A stretch of DNA of 64,000 nt from Bugulina stolonifera (lineage: Eukaryota > Bryozoa > Gymnolaemata > Cheilostomatida > Bugulidae): contig OW285188.1 of NCBI GenBank assembly GCA_935421135.1, forward strand, positions 331,001 to 395,000. The letters run 5' to 3'. Every line of letters starts with the position of its first letter. Position 1 is the first letter of the stretch. The notes under the pieces are model-generated. The model was not told where the DNA came from. It was given only the letters and a program-made list of their open reading frames with translations, and made no database searches. Below are positions 41,901 through 58,079 of the stretch, piece after piece. The position numbers and the translations under genes are program-made.

Positions 41901-44900
41901 TTTAATATGATTGCTGAAAGATAGCATATATGCGTACATGTACATTATGTTATATATTGTTATGTATATTATGGCTAGCATGTTTTACCTGTTCTAGCTT
42001 GCTTGAGCTCCCCTGTAGACTGGAGAATCCCTACCTACCAGAGGATAAACACAGCTGGTAGGAGAGGTAGCTGTGTATCAGCAGGGGAAGTGTCGATTAC
42101 TAAAGAGCAAGGATCATATATAGTAGAATCATCTGAGTGTGACTGGAGGTATTGGTGTCCTTCTTGTGAGAGGATAGGAGTGGATGGAGGTGGTTGTCGT
42201 TCCTACGGCATGAGGAGGTAATAGCCGCAATAATTGTTCAGTATGGTGATAAAATAGAAGTGACCCGTTTAATATGATTGCTGAAAGATAGCGTATTTGT
42301 GTTTATGTATATTATATATGTATATAATATGTATATTATGGCTGGCATGTTTACCTGTTTTAGCTTGCTTGAACCTTTCTGTAGACTGGAGAATCTCTAC
42401 CTACCAGAGGATAAACACAGCTGGTAGGAGAGGTAGCTGTGTATCAGCAGGGGAAGTGTCGATTACTAAAGAGCAAAGATCATATATAGTAGAATCATCT
42501 GAGTGTGACTGGAGGTATTGGTGTCCTTCTTGTGAGAGGATAGGAGTGGATGGAGGTGGTTGTCGTTCCTACGGCATGAGGAGGTAATAGCCGCAATAAT
42601 TGTTCAGTATGGTGATAAAATAGAAGTGACCCGTTTAATATGATTGCTGAAAGATAGCGTATTTGTGTTTATGTATATTATATATGTATATAATATGTAT
42701 ATTATGGCTGGCATGTTTACCTGTTTGAGCTTGCTTGAACCTTTCTGTAGACTGGAGAATCTCTACCTACCAGAGGATAAACACAGCTGGTAGGACAGGT
42801 GGTTGTGTATCAGCAGGGGAAGTGTCGATTACTAAAGAGCGAGGATAATATATAGTAGAATCATCTGAGTGTGACTGGAGGTATTGGTGTCCTTCTAGTG
42901 AGAGGATAGGAGTGGATGGAGGTGGTTGTCGGTCCTACGGCATGAGGAGGTAATAGATGCTTTAATTGTTCAGTATGGTGATAAAATAGAAATGACCCGT
43001 TTAATATGATTGCTGAAAGATAGCATATATGTGTACATGTACATTATATTATATATTGTTATGTATATAATATGTATATTATGGTTAGCAGGTTTTACCT
43101 GTTCTAGTTTGCTTGAGCTCTCCTGTAGACTGGAGAATCCCTACCTACCAGAGGATAAACACAGCTGGTAGGAGAGGTAGCTGTGTATCAGCAGGGGAAG
43201 TGCCAATCATTAAATAGCGAGGATCACATATAGTAGAATCATCTGAGTGTGACTGGAGGTATTGGTGTCCTTCTTGTGAGAAGATAGGAGTGGATGGAGG
43301 TGGTTGTCGTTCCTACGGCATGAGGAGGTAATAGCTGCAATAATTGTTCAGTATGGCGATAAATTAGAAATGACCCGTTTATTATGATTGCTGAAAGATA
43401 GCATATATGTGTACATGTACATTATGTTATATATTGTTATGTATATTATGGCTAGCATGTTTTACCTGTTCTAGCTTGCTTGAGCTCCCCTGTAGACTGG
43501 AGAATCCCTACCTACCAGAGGATAAACACAGCTGGTAGGAGAGGTAGCTGTGTATCAGCAGGGGAAGTGTCGATTACTAAAGAGCAAGGATCATATATAG
43601 TAGAATCATCTGAGTGTGACTGGAGGTATTGGTGTCCTTCTTGTGAGAGGATAGGAGTGGATGGAGGTGGTTGTCGTTCCTACGGCATGAGGAGGTAATA
43701 GCCGCAATAATTGTTCAGTATGGTGATAAAATAGAAGTGACCCGTTTAATATGATTGCTGAAAGATAGCGTATTTGTGTTTATGTATATTATATATGTAT
43801 ATAATATGTATATTATGGCTAGCATGTTTACCTGTTTTAGCTTGCTTGAACCTTTCTGTAGACTGGAGAATCTCTACCTACCAGAGGATAAACACAGCTG
43901 GTAGGAGAGGTAGCTGTGTATCAGCAGGGGAAGTGTCGATTACTAAAGAGCAAGGATCATATATAGTAGAATCATCTGAGTGTGACTGGAGGTATTGGTG
44001 TCCTTCTTGTGAGAGGATAGGAGTGGATGGAGGTGGTTGTCGTTCCTACGGCATGAGGAGGTAATAGCCGCAATAATTGTTCAGTATGGTGATAAAATAG
44101 AAGTGACCCGTTTAATATGATTGCTGAAAGATAGCGTATTTGTGTTTATGTATATTATATATGTATATAATATGTATATTATGGCTGGCATGTTTACCTG
44201 TTTGAGCTTGCTTGAACCTTTCTGTAGACTGGAGAATCTCTACCTACCAGAGGATAAACACAGCTGGTAGGACAGGTGGTTGTGTATCAGCAGGGGAAGT
44301 GTCGATTACTAAAGAGCGAGGATAATATATAGTAGAATCATCTGAGTGTGACTGGAGGTATTGGTGTCCTTCTAGTGAGAGGATAGGAGTGGATGGAGGT
44401 GGTTGTCGGTCCTACGGCATGAGGAGGTAATAGATGCTTTAATTGTTCAGTATGGTGATAAAATAGAAATGATCCGTTTAATATGATTGCTGTAAGATAG
44501 CATATATGTGTACATGTACATTATATTATATATTGTTATGTATATAATATGTATATTATGGTTAGCATGTTTTACCTGTTCTAGTTTGCTTGAGCTCTCC
44601 TGTAGACTGGAGAATCCCTACCTACCAGAGGATAAACACAGCTGGTAGGAGAGGTATCTGTGTATCAGCAGGGGAAGTGCCAATCATTAAATAGCGAGGA
44701 TCACATATAGTAGAATCATCCGAGTGTGACTGGAGGTATTGGTGTCCTTCTTGTGAGAGGATAGGAGTGGATGGAGGTGGTTGTCGTTCCTACGGCATGA
44801 GGAGGTAATAGCTGCAATAATTGTTCAGTATGGTGATAAAAGAGAACTGACCCGTTTATTATGATTGCTGAAAGATAGCATATATGTGTACATGTACATT

Positions 44901-47900
44901 ATATTATATATTGTTATGTATATTATGGCTAGCATGTTTTACCTGTTCTAGCTTGCTTGAGCTCCCCTGTAGAATGGAGAATCCCTACCTACCAGAGGAT
45001 AAACACAGCTGGTAGGAGAGGTAGCTATGTATCAGCAGGGGAAGTGTTGATTACTAAAGAGCAAGGATCATATATAGTAGAATCATCTGAGTGTGACTGG
45101 AGGTATTGGTGTCCTTCTTGTGAGAGGATAGGAGTGGATGGAGGTGGTTGTCGTTCCTACGGCATGAGGAGGTAATAGCCGCAATAATTTTTCAGTACGG
45201 TGATAAAATAGAAGTGACCCGTTTAATATGATTGCTGAAAGATAGCGTATTTGTGTTTATGTATATTATATATGTATATAATATGTATATTATGGCTGGC
45301 ATGTTTACCTGTTTGAGCTTGCTTGAACCTTTCTGTAGACTGGAGAATCTCTACCTACCAGAGGATAAACACAGCTGGTAGGACAGGTGGTTGTGTATCA
45401 GCAGGGGAAGTGTCGATTACTAAAGAGCGAGGATAATATATAGTAGAATCATCTGAGTGTGACTGGAGGTATTGGTGTCCTTCTAGTGAGAGGATAGGAG
45501 TGGATGGAGGTGGTTGTCGGTCCTACGGCATGAGGAGGTAATAGATGCTTTAATTGTTCAGTATGGTGATAAAATAGAAATGACCCGTTTAATATGATTG
45601 CTGAAAGATAGCATATATGTGTACATGTACATTATATTATATATTGTTATGTATATAATATGTATATTATGGTTAGCAGGTTTTACCTGTTCTAGTTTGC
45701 TTGAGCTCTCCTGTAGACTGGAGAATCCCTACCTACCAGAGGATAAACACAGCTGGTAGGAGAGGTAGCTGTGTATCAGCAGGGGAAGTGCCAATCATTA
45801 AATAGCGAGGATCACATATAGTAGAATCATCTGAGTGTGACTGGAGGTATTGGTGTCCTTCTTGTGAGAAGATAGGAGTGGATGGAGGTGGTTGTCGTTC
45901 CTACGGCATGAGGAGGTAATAGCTGCAATAATTGTTCAGTATGGCGATAAATTAGAAATGACCCGTTTATTATGATTGCTGAAAGATAGCATATATGTGT
46001 ACATGTACATTATGTTATATATTGTTATGTATATTATGGCTAGCATGTTTTACCTGTTCTAGCTTGCTTGAGCTCCCCTGTAGACTGGAGAATCCCTACC
46101 TACCAGAGGATAAACACAGCTGGTAGGAGAGGTAGCTGTGTATCAGCAGGGGAAGTGTCGATTACTAAAGAGCAAGGATCATATATAGTAGAATCATCTG
46201 AGTGTGACTGGAGGTATTGGTGTCCTTCTTGTGAGAGGATAGGAGTGGATGGAGGTGGTTGTCGTTCCTACGGCATGAGGAGGTAATAGCCGCAATAATT
46301 GTTCAGTATGGTGATAAAATAGAAGTGACCCGTTTAATATGATTGCTGAAAGATAGCGTATTTGTGTTTATAAATATTATATATGTATATAATATGTATA
46401 TTATGGCTGGCATGTTTACCTGTTTTAGCTTGCTTGAACCTTTCTGTAGACTGGAGAATCTCTACCTACCAGAGGATAAACACAGCTGGTAGGAGAGGTA
46501 GCTGTGTATCAGCAGGGGAAGTGTCGATTACTAAAGAGCAAAGATCATATATAGTAGAATCATCTGAGTGTGACTGGAGGTATTGGTGTCCTTCTTGTGA
46601 GAGGATAGGAGTGGATGGAGGTGGTTGTCGTTCCTACGGCATGAGGAGGTAATAGCCGCAATAATTGTTCAGTATGGTGATAAAATAGAAGTGACCCGTT
46701 TAATATGATTGCTGAAAGATAGCGTATTTGTGTTTATGTATATTATATATGTATATAATATGTATATTATGGCTGGCATGTTTACCTGTTTGAGCTTGCT
46801 TGAACCTTTCTGTAGACTGGAGAATCTCTACCTACCAGAGGATAAACACAGCTGGTAGGACAGGTGGTTGTGTATCAGCAGGGGAAGTGTCGATTACTAA
46901 AGAGCGAGGATAATATATAGTAGAATCATCTGAGTGTGACTGGAGGTATTGGTGTCCTTCTAGTGAGAGGATAGGAGTGGATGGAGGTGGTTGTCGGTCC
47001 TACGGCATGAGGAGGTAATAGATGCTTTAATTGTTCAGTATGGTGATAAAATAGAAATGATCCGTTTAATATGATTGCTGAAAGATAGCATATATGTGTA
47101 CATGTACATTATATTATATATTGTTATGTATATAATATGTATATTATGGTTAGCATGTTTTACCTGTTCTAGTTTGCTTGAGCTCTCCTGTAGACTGGAG
47201 AATCCCTACCTACCAGAGGATAAACACAGCTGGTAGGAGAGGTATCTGTGTATCAGCAGGGGAAGTGCCAATCATTAAATAGCGAGGATCACATATAGTA
47301 GAATCATCCGAGTGTGACTGGAGGTATTGGTGTCCTTCTTGTGAGAGGATAGGAGTGGATGGAGGTGGTTGTCGTTCCTACGGCATGAGGAGGTAATAGC
47401 TGCAATAATTGTTCAGTATGGTGATAAAATAGAACTGACCCGTTTATTATGATTGCTGAAAGATAGCATATATGTGTACATGTACATTATATTATATATT
47501 GTTATGTATATTATGGCTAGCATGTTTTACCTGTTCTAGCTTGCTTGAGCTCCCCTGTAGAATGGAGAATCCCTACCTACCAGAGGATAAACACAGCTGG
47601 TAGGAGAGGTAGCTATGTATCAGCAGGGGAAGTGTTGATTACTAAAGAGCAAGGATCATATATAGTAGAATCATCTGAGTGTGACTGGAGGTATTGGTGT
47701 CCTTCTTGTGAGAGGATAGGAGTGGATGGAGGTGGTTGTCGTTCCTACGGCATGAGGAGGTAATAGCCGCAATAATTTTTCAGTACGGTGATAAAATAGA
47801 AGTGACCCGTTTAATATGATTGCTGAAAGATAGCGTATTTGTGTTTACGTATATTATATATGTATATAATATGTATATTATGGCTAGCATGTTTACCTGT

Positions 47901-50900
47901 TTTAGCTTGCTTGAACCCTTCTGTAGACTGGAGAATCTCTACCTACCAGAGGATAAACAAAGCTGGTAGGAGAGGTGGCTGTGTATCAGCAGGGGAAGTG
48001 TCAATCACTAAAGAGCAAGGATCATATATAGTAGAATCATCTGAGTGTGACTGGAGGTATTGGTGTCCTTCTTGTGAGAGGATAGGAGTGGATGGAGGTG
48101 GTTGTCGTTCCTGCGGCATGAGGAGGTAATAGCTGCAATAATTGTTCAGTATGGCGATAAAATAGAAATGACCCGTTTATTATGATTGCTGAAAGATAGC
48201 ATATATGTGTACATGTACATTATATTATATATTGTTATGTATATAATATGTATACTATGGTTAGCATATTTTACCTGTTCTAGTTTGCTTGAGCTCTCCT
48301 GTAGACTGGAGAATCCCTACCTACCAGAGGATAAACACAGCTGGTAGGAGAGGTGGTTGTGTATCAGCAGGGGAAGTGTCGATTACTAAAGAGCGAGGAT
48401 CATATATAGTAGAATCATCTGAGTGTGACTGGAGGTATTGGTGTCCTTCTTGTGAGAGGATAGGAGTGGATGGAGGTGGTTGTCGTTCCTACGGCATGAG
48501 GAGGTAATAGCTGCAATAATTGTTCAGTATGGTGATAAAATAGAACTGACCCGTTTATTATGATTGCTGAAAGATAGCATATATGTGTACATGTACATTA
48601 TATTATATATTGTTATGTATATAATATGTATATTATGGTTAGCAGGTTTTACCTGTTCTAGTTTGCTTGAGCTCTCCTGTAGACTGGAGAATCCCTACCT
48701 ACCAGAGGATAAACACAGCTGGTAGGAGAGGTAGCTGTGTATCAGCAGGGGAAGTGCCAATCATTAAATAGCGAGGATCACATATAGTAGAATCATCTGA
48801 GTGTGACTGGAGGTATTGGTGTCCTTCTTGTGAGAAGATAGGAGTGGATGGAGGTGGTTGTCGTTCCTACGGCATGAGGAGGTAATAGCTGCAATAATTG
48901 TTCAGTATGGCGATAAATTAGAAATGACCCGTTTATTATGATTGCTGAAAGATAGCATATATGTGTACATGTACATTATGTTATATATTGTTATGTATAT
49001 TATGGCTAGCATGTTTTACCTGTTCTAGCTTGCTTGAACTCCCCTGTAGACTGGAGAATCCCTACCTACCAGAGGATAAACACAGCTGGTAGGAGAGGTA
49101 GCTGTGTATCAGCAGGGGAAGTGTCGATTACTAAAGAGCAAGGATCATATATAGTAGAATCATCTGAGTGTGACTGGAGGTATTGGTGTCCTTCTTGTGA
49201 GAGGATAGGAGTGGATGGAGGTGGTTGTCGTTCCTACGGCATGAGGAGGTAATAGCCGCAATAATTTTTCAGTACGGTGATAAAATAGAAGTGACCCGTT
49301 TAATATGATTGCTGAAAGATAGCGTATTTGTGTTTACGTATATTATATATGTATATAATATGTATATTATGGCTAGCATGTTTACCTGTTTTAGCTTGCT
49401 TGAACCCTTCTGTAGACTGGAGAATCTCTACCTACCAGAGGATAAACAAAGCTGGTAGGAGAGGTGGCTGTGTATCAGCAGGGGAAGTGTCGATCACTAA
49501 AGAGCAAGGATCATATATAGTAGAATCATCTGAGTGTGACTGGAGGTATTGGTGTCCTTCTTGTGAGAGGATAGGAGTGGATGGAGGTGGTTGTCGTTCC
49601 TGCGGCATGAGGAGGTAATAGCTGCAATAATTGTTCAGTATGGCGATAAAATAGAAATGACCCGTTTATTATGATTGCTGAAAGATAGCATATATGTGTA
49701 CATGTACATTATATTATATATTGTTATGTATATAATATGTATACTATGGTTAGCATATTTTACCTGTTCTAGTTTGCTTGAGCTCTCCTGTAGACTGGAG
49801 AATCCCTACCTACCAGAGGATAAACACAGCTGGTAGGAGAGGTGGTTGTGTATCAGCAGGGGAAGTGTCGATTACTAAAGAGCGAGGATCATATATAGTA
49901 GAATCATCTGAGTGTGACTGGAGGTATTGGTGTCCTTCTTGTGAGAGGATAGGAGTGGATGGAGGTGGTTGTCGTTCCTACGGCATGAGGAGGTAATAGC
50001 TCCAATAATTGTTCAGTATGGTGATAAAATAGAACTGACCCGTTTATTATGATTGCTGAAAGATAGCATATATGTGTACATGTACATTATATTATATATT
50101 GTTATGTATATAATATGTATATTATGGTTAGCAGGTTTTACCTGTTCTAGTTTGCTTGAGCTCTCCTGTAGACTGGAGAATCCCTACCTACCAGAGGATA
50201 AACACAGCTGGTAGGAGAGGTAGCTGTGTATCAGCAGGGGAAGTGCCAATCATTAAATAGCGAGGATCACATATAGTAGAATCATCTGAGTGTGACTGGA
50301 GGTATTGGTGTCCTTCTTGTGAGAAGATAGGAGTGGATGGAGGTGGTTGTCGTTCCTACGGCATGAGGAGGTAATAGATGCTTTAATTGTTCAGTATGGT
50401 GATAAAATAGAAATGACCCGTTTATTATGATTGCTGAAAGATAGCATATATGTGTACATGTACATTATATTATATATTGTTATGTATATAATATGTATAT
50501 TATGGTTAGCAGGTTTTACCTGTTCTAGTTTGCTTGAGCTCTCCTGTAGACTGGAGAATCCCTACCTACCAGAGGATAAACACAGCTGGTAGGAGAGGTA
50601 TCTGTGTATCAGCATGGGAAGTGCCAATCATTAAATAGCGAGGATCACATATAGTAGAATCATCTGAGTGTGACTGGAGGTATTGGTGTCCTTCTTGTGA
50701 GAGGATAGGAGTGGATGGAGGTGGTTGTCGTTCCTACGGCATGAGGAGGTAATAGCTGCAATAATTGTTCAGTATGGTGATAAAATAGAACTGACCCGTT
50801 TATTATGATTGCTGAAAGATAGCATATATGTGTACATGTACATTATATTATATATTGTTATGTATATTATGGCTAGCATGTTTTACCTGTTCTAGCTTGC

Positions 50901-53900
50901 TTGCGCTCCCCTGTAGACTGGAGAATTCCTACTTACCAGAGGATAAACACAGCTGGTAGGAGAGGTAGCTGTGTATCAGCAGGGGAAGTGTCGATTACTA
51001 AAGAGCAAGGATCATATATAGTAGAATCATCTGAGTGTGACTGGAGGTATTGGTGTCCTTCTTGTGAGAGGATAGGAGTGGATGGAGGTGGTTGTCGTTC
51101 CTACGGCATGAGGAGGTAATAGCCGCAATAATTTTTCAGTACGGTGATAAAATAGAAGTGACCCGTTTAATATGATTGCTGAAAGATAGCGTATTTGTGT
51201 TTACGTATATTATATATGTATATAATATGTATATTATGGCTAGCATGTTTACCTGTTTTAGCTTGCTTGAACCCTTCTGTAGACTGGAGAATCTCTACCT
51301 ACCAGAGGATAAACAAAGCTGGTAGGAGAGGTGGCTGTGTATCAGCAGGGGAAGTGTCGATCACTAAAGAGCAAGGATCATATATAGTAGAATCATCTGA
51401 GTGTGACTGGAGGTATTGGTGTCCTTCTTGTGAGAGGATAGGAGTGGATGGAGGTGGTTGTCGTTCCTACGGCATGAGGAGGTAATAGCTGCAATAATTG
51501 TTCAGTATGGTGATAAAATAGAACTGACCCGTTTATTATGATTGCTGAAAGATAGCATATATGTGTACATGTACATTATATTATATATTGTTATGTATAT
51601 AATATGTATATTATGGTTAGCAGGTTTTACCTGTTCTAGTTTGCTTGAGCTCTCCTGTAGACTGGAGAATCCCTACCTACCAGAGGATAAACACAGCTGG
51701 TAGGAGAGGTAGCTGTGTATCAGCAGGGGAAGTGCCAATCATTAAATAGCGAGGATCACATATAGTAGAATCATCTGAGTGTGACTGGAGGTATTGGTGT
51801 CCTTCTTGTGAGAGGATAGGAGTGGATGGAGGTGGTTGTCGTTCCTACGGCATGAGGAGGTAATAGCTGCAATAATTGTTCAGTATGGTGATAAACGAGA
51901 ACTGACCCGTTTATTATGATTGCTGAAAGATAGCATATATGTGTACATGTACATTATATTATATATTGTTATGTATATTATGGCTAGCATGTTTTACTTG
52001 TTCTAGCTTGCTTGAGCTCCCCTGTAGAATGGAGAATCCCTACCTACCAGAGGATAAACACAGCTGGTAGGAGAGGTAGCTATGTATCAGCAGGGGAAGT
52101 GTTGATTACTAAAGAGCAAGGATCATATATAGTAGAATCATCTGAGTGTGACTGGAGGTATTGGTGTCCTTCTTGTGAGAGGATAGGAGTGGATGGAGGT
52201 GGTTGTCGTTCCTACGGCATGAGGAGGTAATAGCCGCAATAATTTTTCAGTACGGTGATAAAATAGAAGTGACCCGTTTAATATGATTGCTGAAAGATAG
52301 CGTATTTGTCTTTACGTATATTATATATGTATATAATATGTATATTATGGCTAGCATGTTTACCTGTTTTAGCTTGCTTGAACCCTTCTGTAGACTGGAG
52401 AATCTCTACCTACCAGAGGATAAACAAAGCTGGTAGGAGAGGTGGCTGTGTATCAGCAGGGGAAGTGTCGATCACTAAAGAGCAAGGATCATATATAGTA
52501 GAATCATCTGAGTGTGACTGGAGGTATTGGTGTCCTTCTTGTGAGAGGATAGGAGTGGATGGAGGTGGTTGTCGTTCCTGCGGCATGAGGAGGTAATAGC
52601 TGCAATAATTGTTCAGTATGGCGATAAAATAGAAATGACCCGTTTATTATGATTGCTGAAAGATAGCATATATGTGTACATGTACATTATATTATATATT
52701 GTTATGTATATTATGGCTAGCATGTTTTACCTGTTCTAGCTTGCTTGAGCTCCCCTGTAGAATGGAGAATCCCTACCTACCAGAGGATAAACACAGCTGG
52801 TAGGAGAGGTGGTTGTGTATCAGCATGGGAAGTGTCGATTACTAAAGAGCGAGGATCATATATAGTAGAATCATCTGAGTGTGACTGGAGGTATTGGTGT
52901 CCTTCTTGTGAGAGGATAGGAGTGGATGGAGGTGGTTGTCGTTCCTACGGCATGAGGAGGTAATAGCTGCAATAATTGTTCAGTATGGTGATAAAAGAGA
53001 ACTGACCCGTTTATTATGATTGCTGAAAGATAGCATATATGTGTACATGTACATTATATTATATATTGTTATGTATATTATGGCTAGCATGTTTTACCTG
53101 TTCTTGCTTGCTTGAGCTCCCCTGTAGAATGGAGAATCCCTACCTACCAGAGGATAAACACAGCTGGTAGGAGAGGTAGCTATGTATCAGCAGGGGAAGT
53201 GTTGATTACTAAAGAGCAAGGATCATATATAGTAGAATCATCTGAGTGTGACTGGAGGTATTGGTGTCCTTCTTGTGAGAGAATAGGAGTGGATGGAGGT
53301 GGTTGTCGTTCCTACGGCATGAGGAGGTAATAGCCGCAATAATTTTTCAGTACGGTGATAAAATAGAAGTGACCCGTTTAATATGATTGCTGAAAGATAG
53401 CGTATTTGTGTTTACGTATATTATATATGTATATAATATGTATATTATGGCTAGCATGTTTACCTGTTTTAGCTTGCTTGAACCCTTCTGTAGACTGGAG
53501 AATCTCTACCTACCAGAGGATAAACAAAGCTGGTAGGAGAGGTGGCTGTGTATCAGCAGGGGAAGTGTCGATCACTAAAGAGCAAGGATCATATATAGTA
53601 GAATCATCTGAGTGTGACTGGAGGTATTGGTGTCCTTCTTGTGAGAGGATAGGAGTGGATGGAGGTGGTTGTCGTTCCTGCGGCATGAGGAGGTAATAGC
53701 TGCAATAATTGTTCAGTATGGCAATAAAATAGAAATGACCCGTTTATTATGATTGCTGAAAGATAGCATATATGTGTACATGTACATTATATTATATATT
53801 GTTATGTATATAATATGTATACTATGGTTAGCATATTTTACCTGTTCTAGTTTGCTAGAGCTCTCCTGTAGACTGGAGAATCCCTACCTACCAGAGGATA

Positions 53901-56900
53901 AACACAGCTGGTAGGAGAGGTGGTTGTGTATCAGCATGGGAAGTGTCGATTACTAAAGAGCGAGGATCATATATAGTAGAATCATCTGAGTGTGACTGGA
54001 GGTATTGGTGTCCTTCTTGTGAGAGGATAGGAGTGGATGGAGGTGGTTGTCGTTCCTACGGCATGAGGAGGTAATAGCTGCAATAATTGTTCAGTATGGT
54101 GATAAAATAGAACTGACCCGTTTATTATGATTGCTGAAAGATAGCATATATGTGTACATGTACATTATATTATATATTGTTATGTATATAATATGTATAT
54201 TATGGTTAGCAGGTTTTACCTGTTCTAGTTTGCTTGAGCTCTCCTGTAGACTGGAGAATCCCTACCTACCAGAGGATAAACACAGCTGGTAGGAGAGGTA
54301 GCTGTGTATCAGCAGGGGAAGTGCCAATCATTAAATAGCGAAGATCACATATAGTAGAATCATCTGAGTGTGACTGGAGGTATTGGTGTCCTTCTTGTGA
54401 GAAGATAGGAGTGGATGGAGGTGGTTGTCGTTCCTACGGCATGAGGAGGTAATAGCTGCAATAATTGTTCAGTATGGAGATAAATTAGAAATGACCCGTT
54501 TATTATGATTGCTGAAAGATAGCATATATGCGTACATGTACATTATGTTATATATTGTTATGTATATTATGGCTAGCATGTTTTACCTGTTCTAGCTTGC
54601 TTGAGCTCCCCTGTAGACTGGAGAATCCCTACCTACCAGAGGATAAACACAGCTGGTAGGAGAGGTAGCTGTGTATCAGCAGGGGAAGTGTCGATTACTA
54701 AAGAGCAAGGATCATATATAGTAGAATCATCTGAGTGTGACTGGAGGTATTGGTGTCCTTCTTGTGAGAGGATAGGAGTGGATGGAGGTGGTTGTCGTTC
54801 CTACGGCATGAGGAGGTAATAGCCGCAATAATTGTTCAGTATGGTGATAAAATAGAAGTGACCCGTTTAATATGATTGCTGAAAGATAGCGTATTTGTGT
54901 TTATGTATATTATATATGTATATAATATGTATATTATGGCTAGCATGTTTACCTGTTTTAGCTTGCTTGAACCTTTCTGTAGACTGGAGAATCTCTACCT
55001 ACCAGAGGATAAACACAGCTGGTAGGAGAGGTAGCTGTGTATCAGCAGGGGAAGTGTCGATTACTAAAGAGCAAAGATCATATATAGTAGAATCATCTGA
55101 GTGTGACTGGAGGTATTGGTGTCCTTCTTGTGAGAGGATAGGAGTGGATGGAGGTGGTTGTCGTTCCTACGGCATGAGGAGGTAATAGATGCTTTAATTG
55201 TTCAGTATGGTGATAAAATAGAAATGACCCGTTTATTATGATTGCTGAAAGATAGCATATATGTGTACATGTACATTATATTATATATTGTTATGTATAT
55301 AATATGTATATTATGGTTAGCATGTTTTACCTGTTCTAGTTTGCTTGAGCTCTCCTGTAGACTGGAGAATCCCTACCTACCAGAGGATAAACACAGCTGG
55401 TAGGAGAGGTATCTGTGTATCAGCAGGGGAAGTGCCAATCATTAAATAGCGAGGATCACATATAGTAGAATCATCCGAGTGTGACTGGAGGTATTGGTGT
55501 CCTTCTTGTGAGAGGATAGGAGTGGATGGAGGTGGTTGTCGTTCCTACGGCATGAGGAGGTAATAGCTGCAATAATTGTTCAGTATGGTGATAAAAGAGA
55601 ACTGACCCGTTTATTATGATTGCTGAAAGATAGCATATATGTGTACATGTACATTATATTATATATTGTTATGTATATTATGGCTAGCATGTTTTACATG
55701 TTCTAGCTTGCTTGAGCTCCCCTGTAGAATGGAGAATCCCTACCTACCAGAGGATAAACACAGCTGGTAGGAGAGGTAGCTATGTATCAGCAGGGGAAGT
55801 GTTGATTACTAAAGAGCAAGGATCATATATAGTAGAATCATCTGAGTGTGACTGGAGGTATTGGTGTCCTTCTTGTGAGAGGATAGGAGTGGATGGAGGT
55901 GGTTGTCGTTCCTACGGCATGAGGAGGTAATAGCCGCAATAATTTTTCAGTACGGTGATAAAATAGAAGTGACCCGTTTAATATGATTGCTGAAAGATAG
56001 CGTATTTGTGTTTACGTATATTATATATGTATATAATATGTATATTATGGCTAGCATGTTTACCTGTTTTAGCTTGCTTGAACCCTTCTGTAGACTGGAG
56101 AATCTCTACCTACCAGAGGATAAACAAAGCTGGTAGGAGAGGTGGCTGTGTATCAGCAGGGGAAGTGTCGATCACTAAAGAGCAAGGATCATATATAGTA
56201 GAATCATCTGAGTGTGACTGGAGGTATTGGTGTCCTTCTTGTGAGAGGATAGGAGTGGATGGAGGTGGTTGTCGTTCCTGCGGCATGAGGAGGTAATAGC
56301 TGCAATAATTGTTCAGTATGGCGATAAAATAGAAATGACCCGTTTATTATGATTGCTGAAAGATAGCATATATGTGTACATGTACATTATATTATATATT
56401 GTTATGTATATAATATGTATACTATGGTTAGCATATTTTACCTGTTCTAGTTTGCTTGAGCTCTCCTGTAGACTGGAGAATCCCTACCTACCCGAGGATA
56501 AACACAGCTGGTAGGAGAGGTAGCTGTGTATCAGCAGGGGAAGTGCCAATCATTAAATAGCGAGGATCACATATAGTAGAATCATCTGAGTGTGACTGGA
56601 GGTATTGGTGTCCTTCTTGTGAGAAGATAGGAGTGGATGGAGGTGGTTGTCGTTCCTACGGCATGAGGAGGTAATAGCTGCAATAATTGTTCAGTATGGC
56701 GATAAATTAGAAATGACCCGTTTATTATGATTGCTGAAAGATAGCATATATGTGTACATGTACATTATGTTATATATTGTTATGTATATTATGGCTAGCA
56801 TGTTTTACCTGTTCTAGCTTGCTTGAGCTCCCCTGTAGACTGGAGAATCCCTACCTACCAGAGGATAAACACAGCTGGTAGGAGAGGTAGCTGTGTATCA

Positions 56901-58079
56901 GCAGGGGAAGTGTCGATTACTAAAGAGCAAGGATCATATATAGTAGAATCATCTGAGTGTGACTGGAGGTATTGGTGTCCTTCTTGTGAGAGGATAGGAG
57001 TGGATGGAGGTGGTTGTCGTTCCTACGGCATGAGGAGGTAATAGCCGCAATAATTGTTCAGTATGGTGATAAAATAGAAGTGACCCGTTTAATATGATTG
57101 CTGAAAGATAGCGTATTTGTGTTTATGTATATTATATATGTATATAATATGTATATTATGGCTAGCATGTTTACCTGTTTTAGCTTGCTTGAACCTTTCT
57201 GTAGACTGGAGAATCTCTACCTACCAGAGGATAAACACAGCTGGTAGGAGAGGTAGCTGTGTATCAGCAGGGGAAGTGTCGATTACTAAAGAGCAAAGAT
57301 CATATATAGTAGAATCATCTGAGTGTGACTGGAGGTATTGGTGTCCTTCTTGTGAGAGGATAGGAGTGGATGGAGGTGGTTGTCGTTCCTACGGCATGAG
57401 GAGGTAATAGCCGCAATAATTGTTCAGTATGGTGATAAAATAGAAGTGACCCGTTTAATATGATTGCTGAAAGATAGCGTATTTGTGTTTATGTATATTA
57501 TATATGTATATAATATGTATATTATGGCTGGCATGTTTACCTGTTTGAGCTTGCTTGAACCTTTCTGTAGACTGGAGAATCTCTACCTACCAGAGGATAA
57601 ACACAGCTGGTAGGACAGGTGGTTGTGTATCAGCAGGGGAAGTGTCGATTACTAAAGAGCGAGGATAATATATAGTAGAATCATCTGAGTGTGACTGGAG
57701 GTATTGGTGTCCTTCTAGTGAGAGGATAGGAGTGGATGGAGGTGGTTGTCGGTCCTACGGCATGAGGAGGTAATAGATGCTTTAATTGTTCAGTATGGTG
57801 ATAAAATAGAAATGACCCGTTTAATATGATTGCTGAAAGATAGCATATATGTGTACATGTACATTATATTATATATTGTTATGTATATAATATGTATATT
57901 ATGGTTAGCATGTTTTACCTGTTCTAGTTTGCTTGAGCTCTCCTGTAGACTGGAGAATCCCTACCTACCAGAGGATAAACACAGCTGGTAGGAGAGGTAT
58001 CTGTGTATCAGCAGGGGAAGTGCCAATCATTAAATAGCGAGGATCACATATAGTAGAATCATCCGAGTGTGACTGGAGG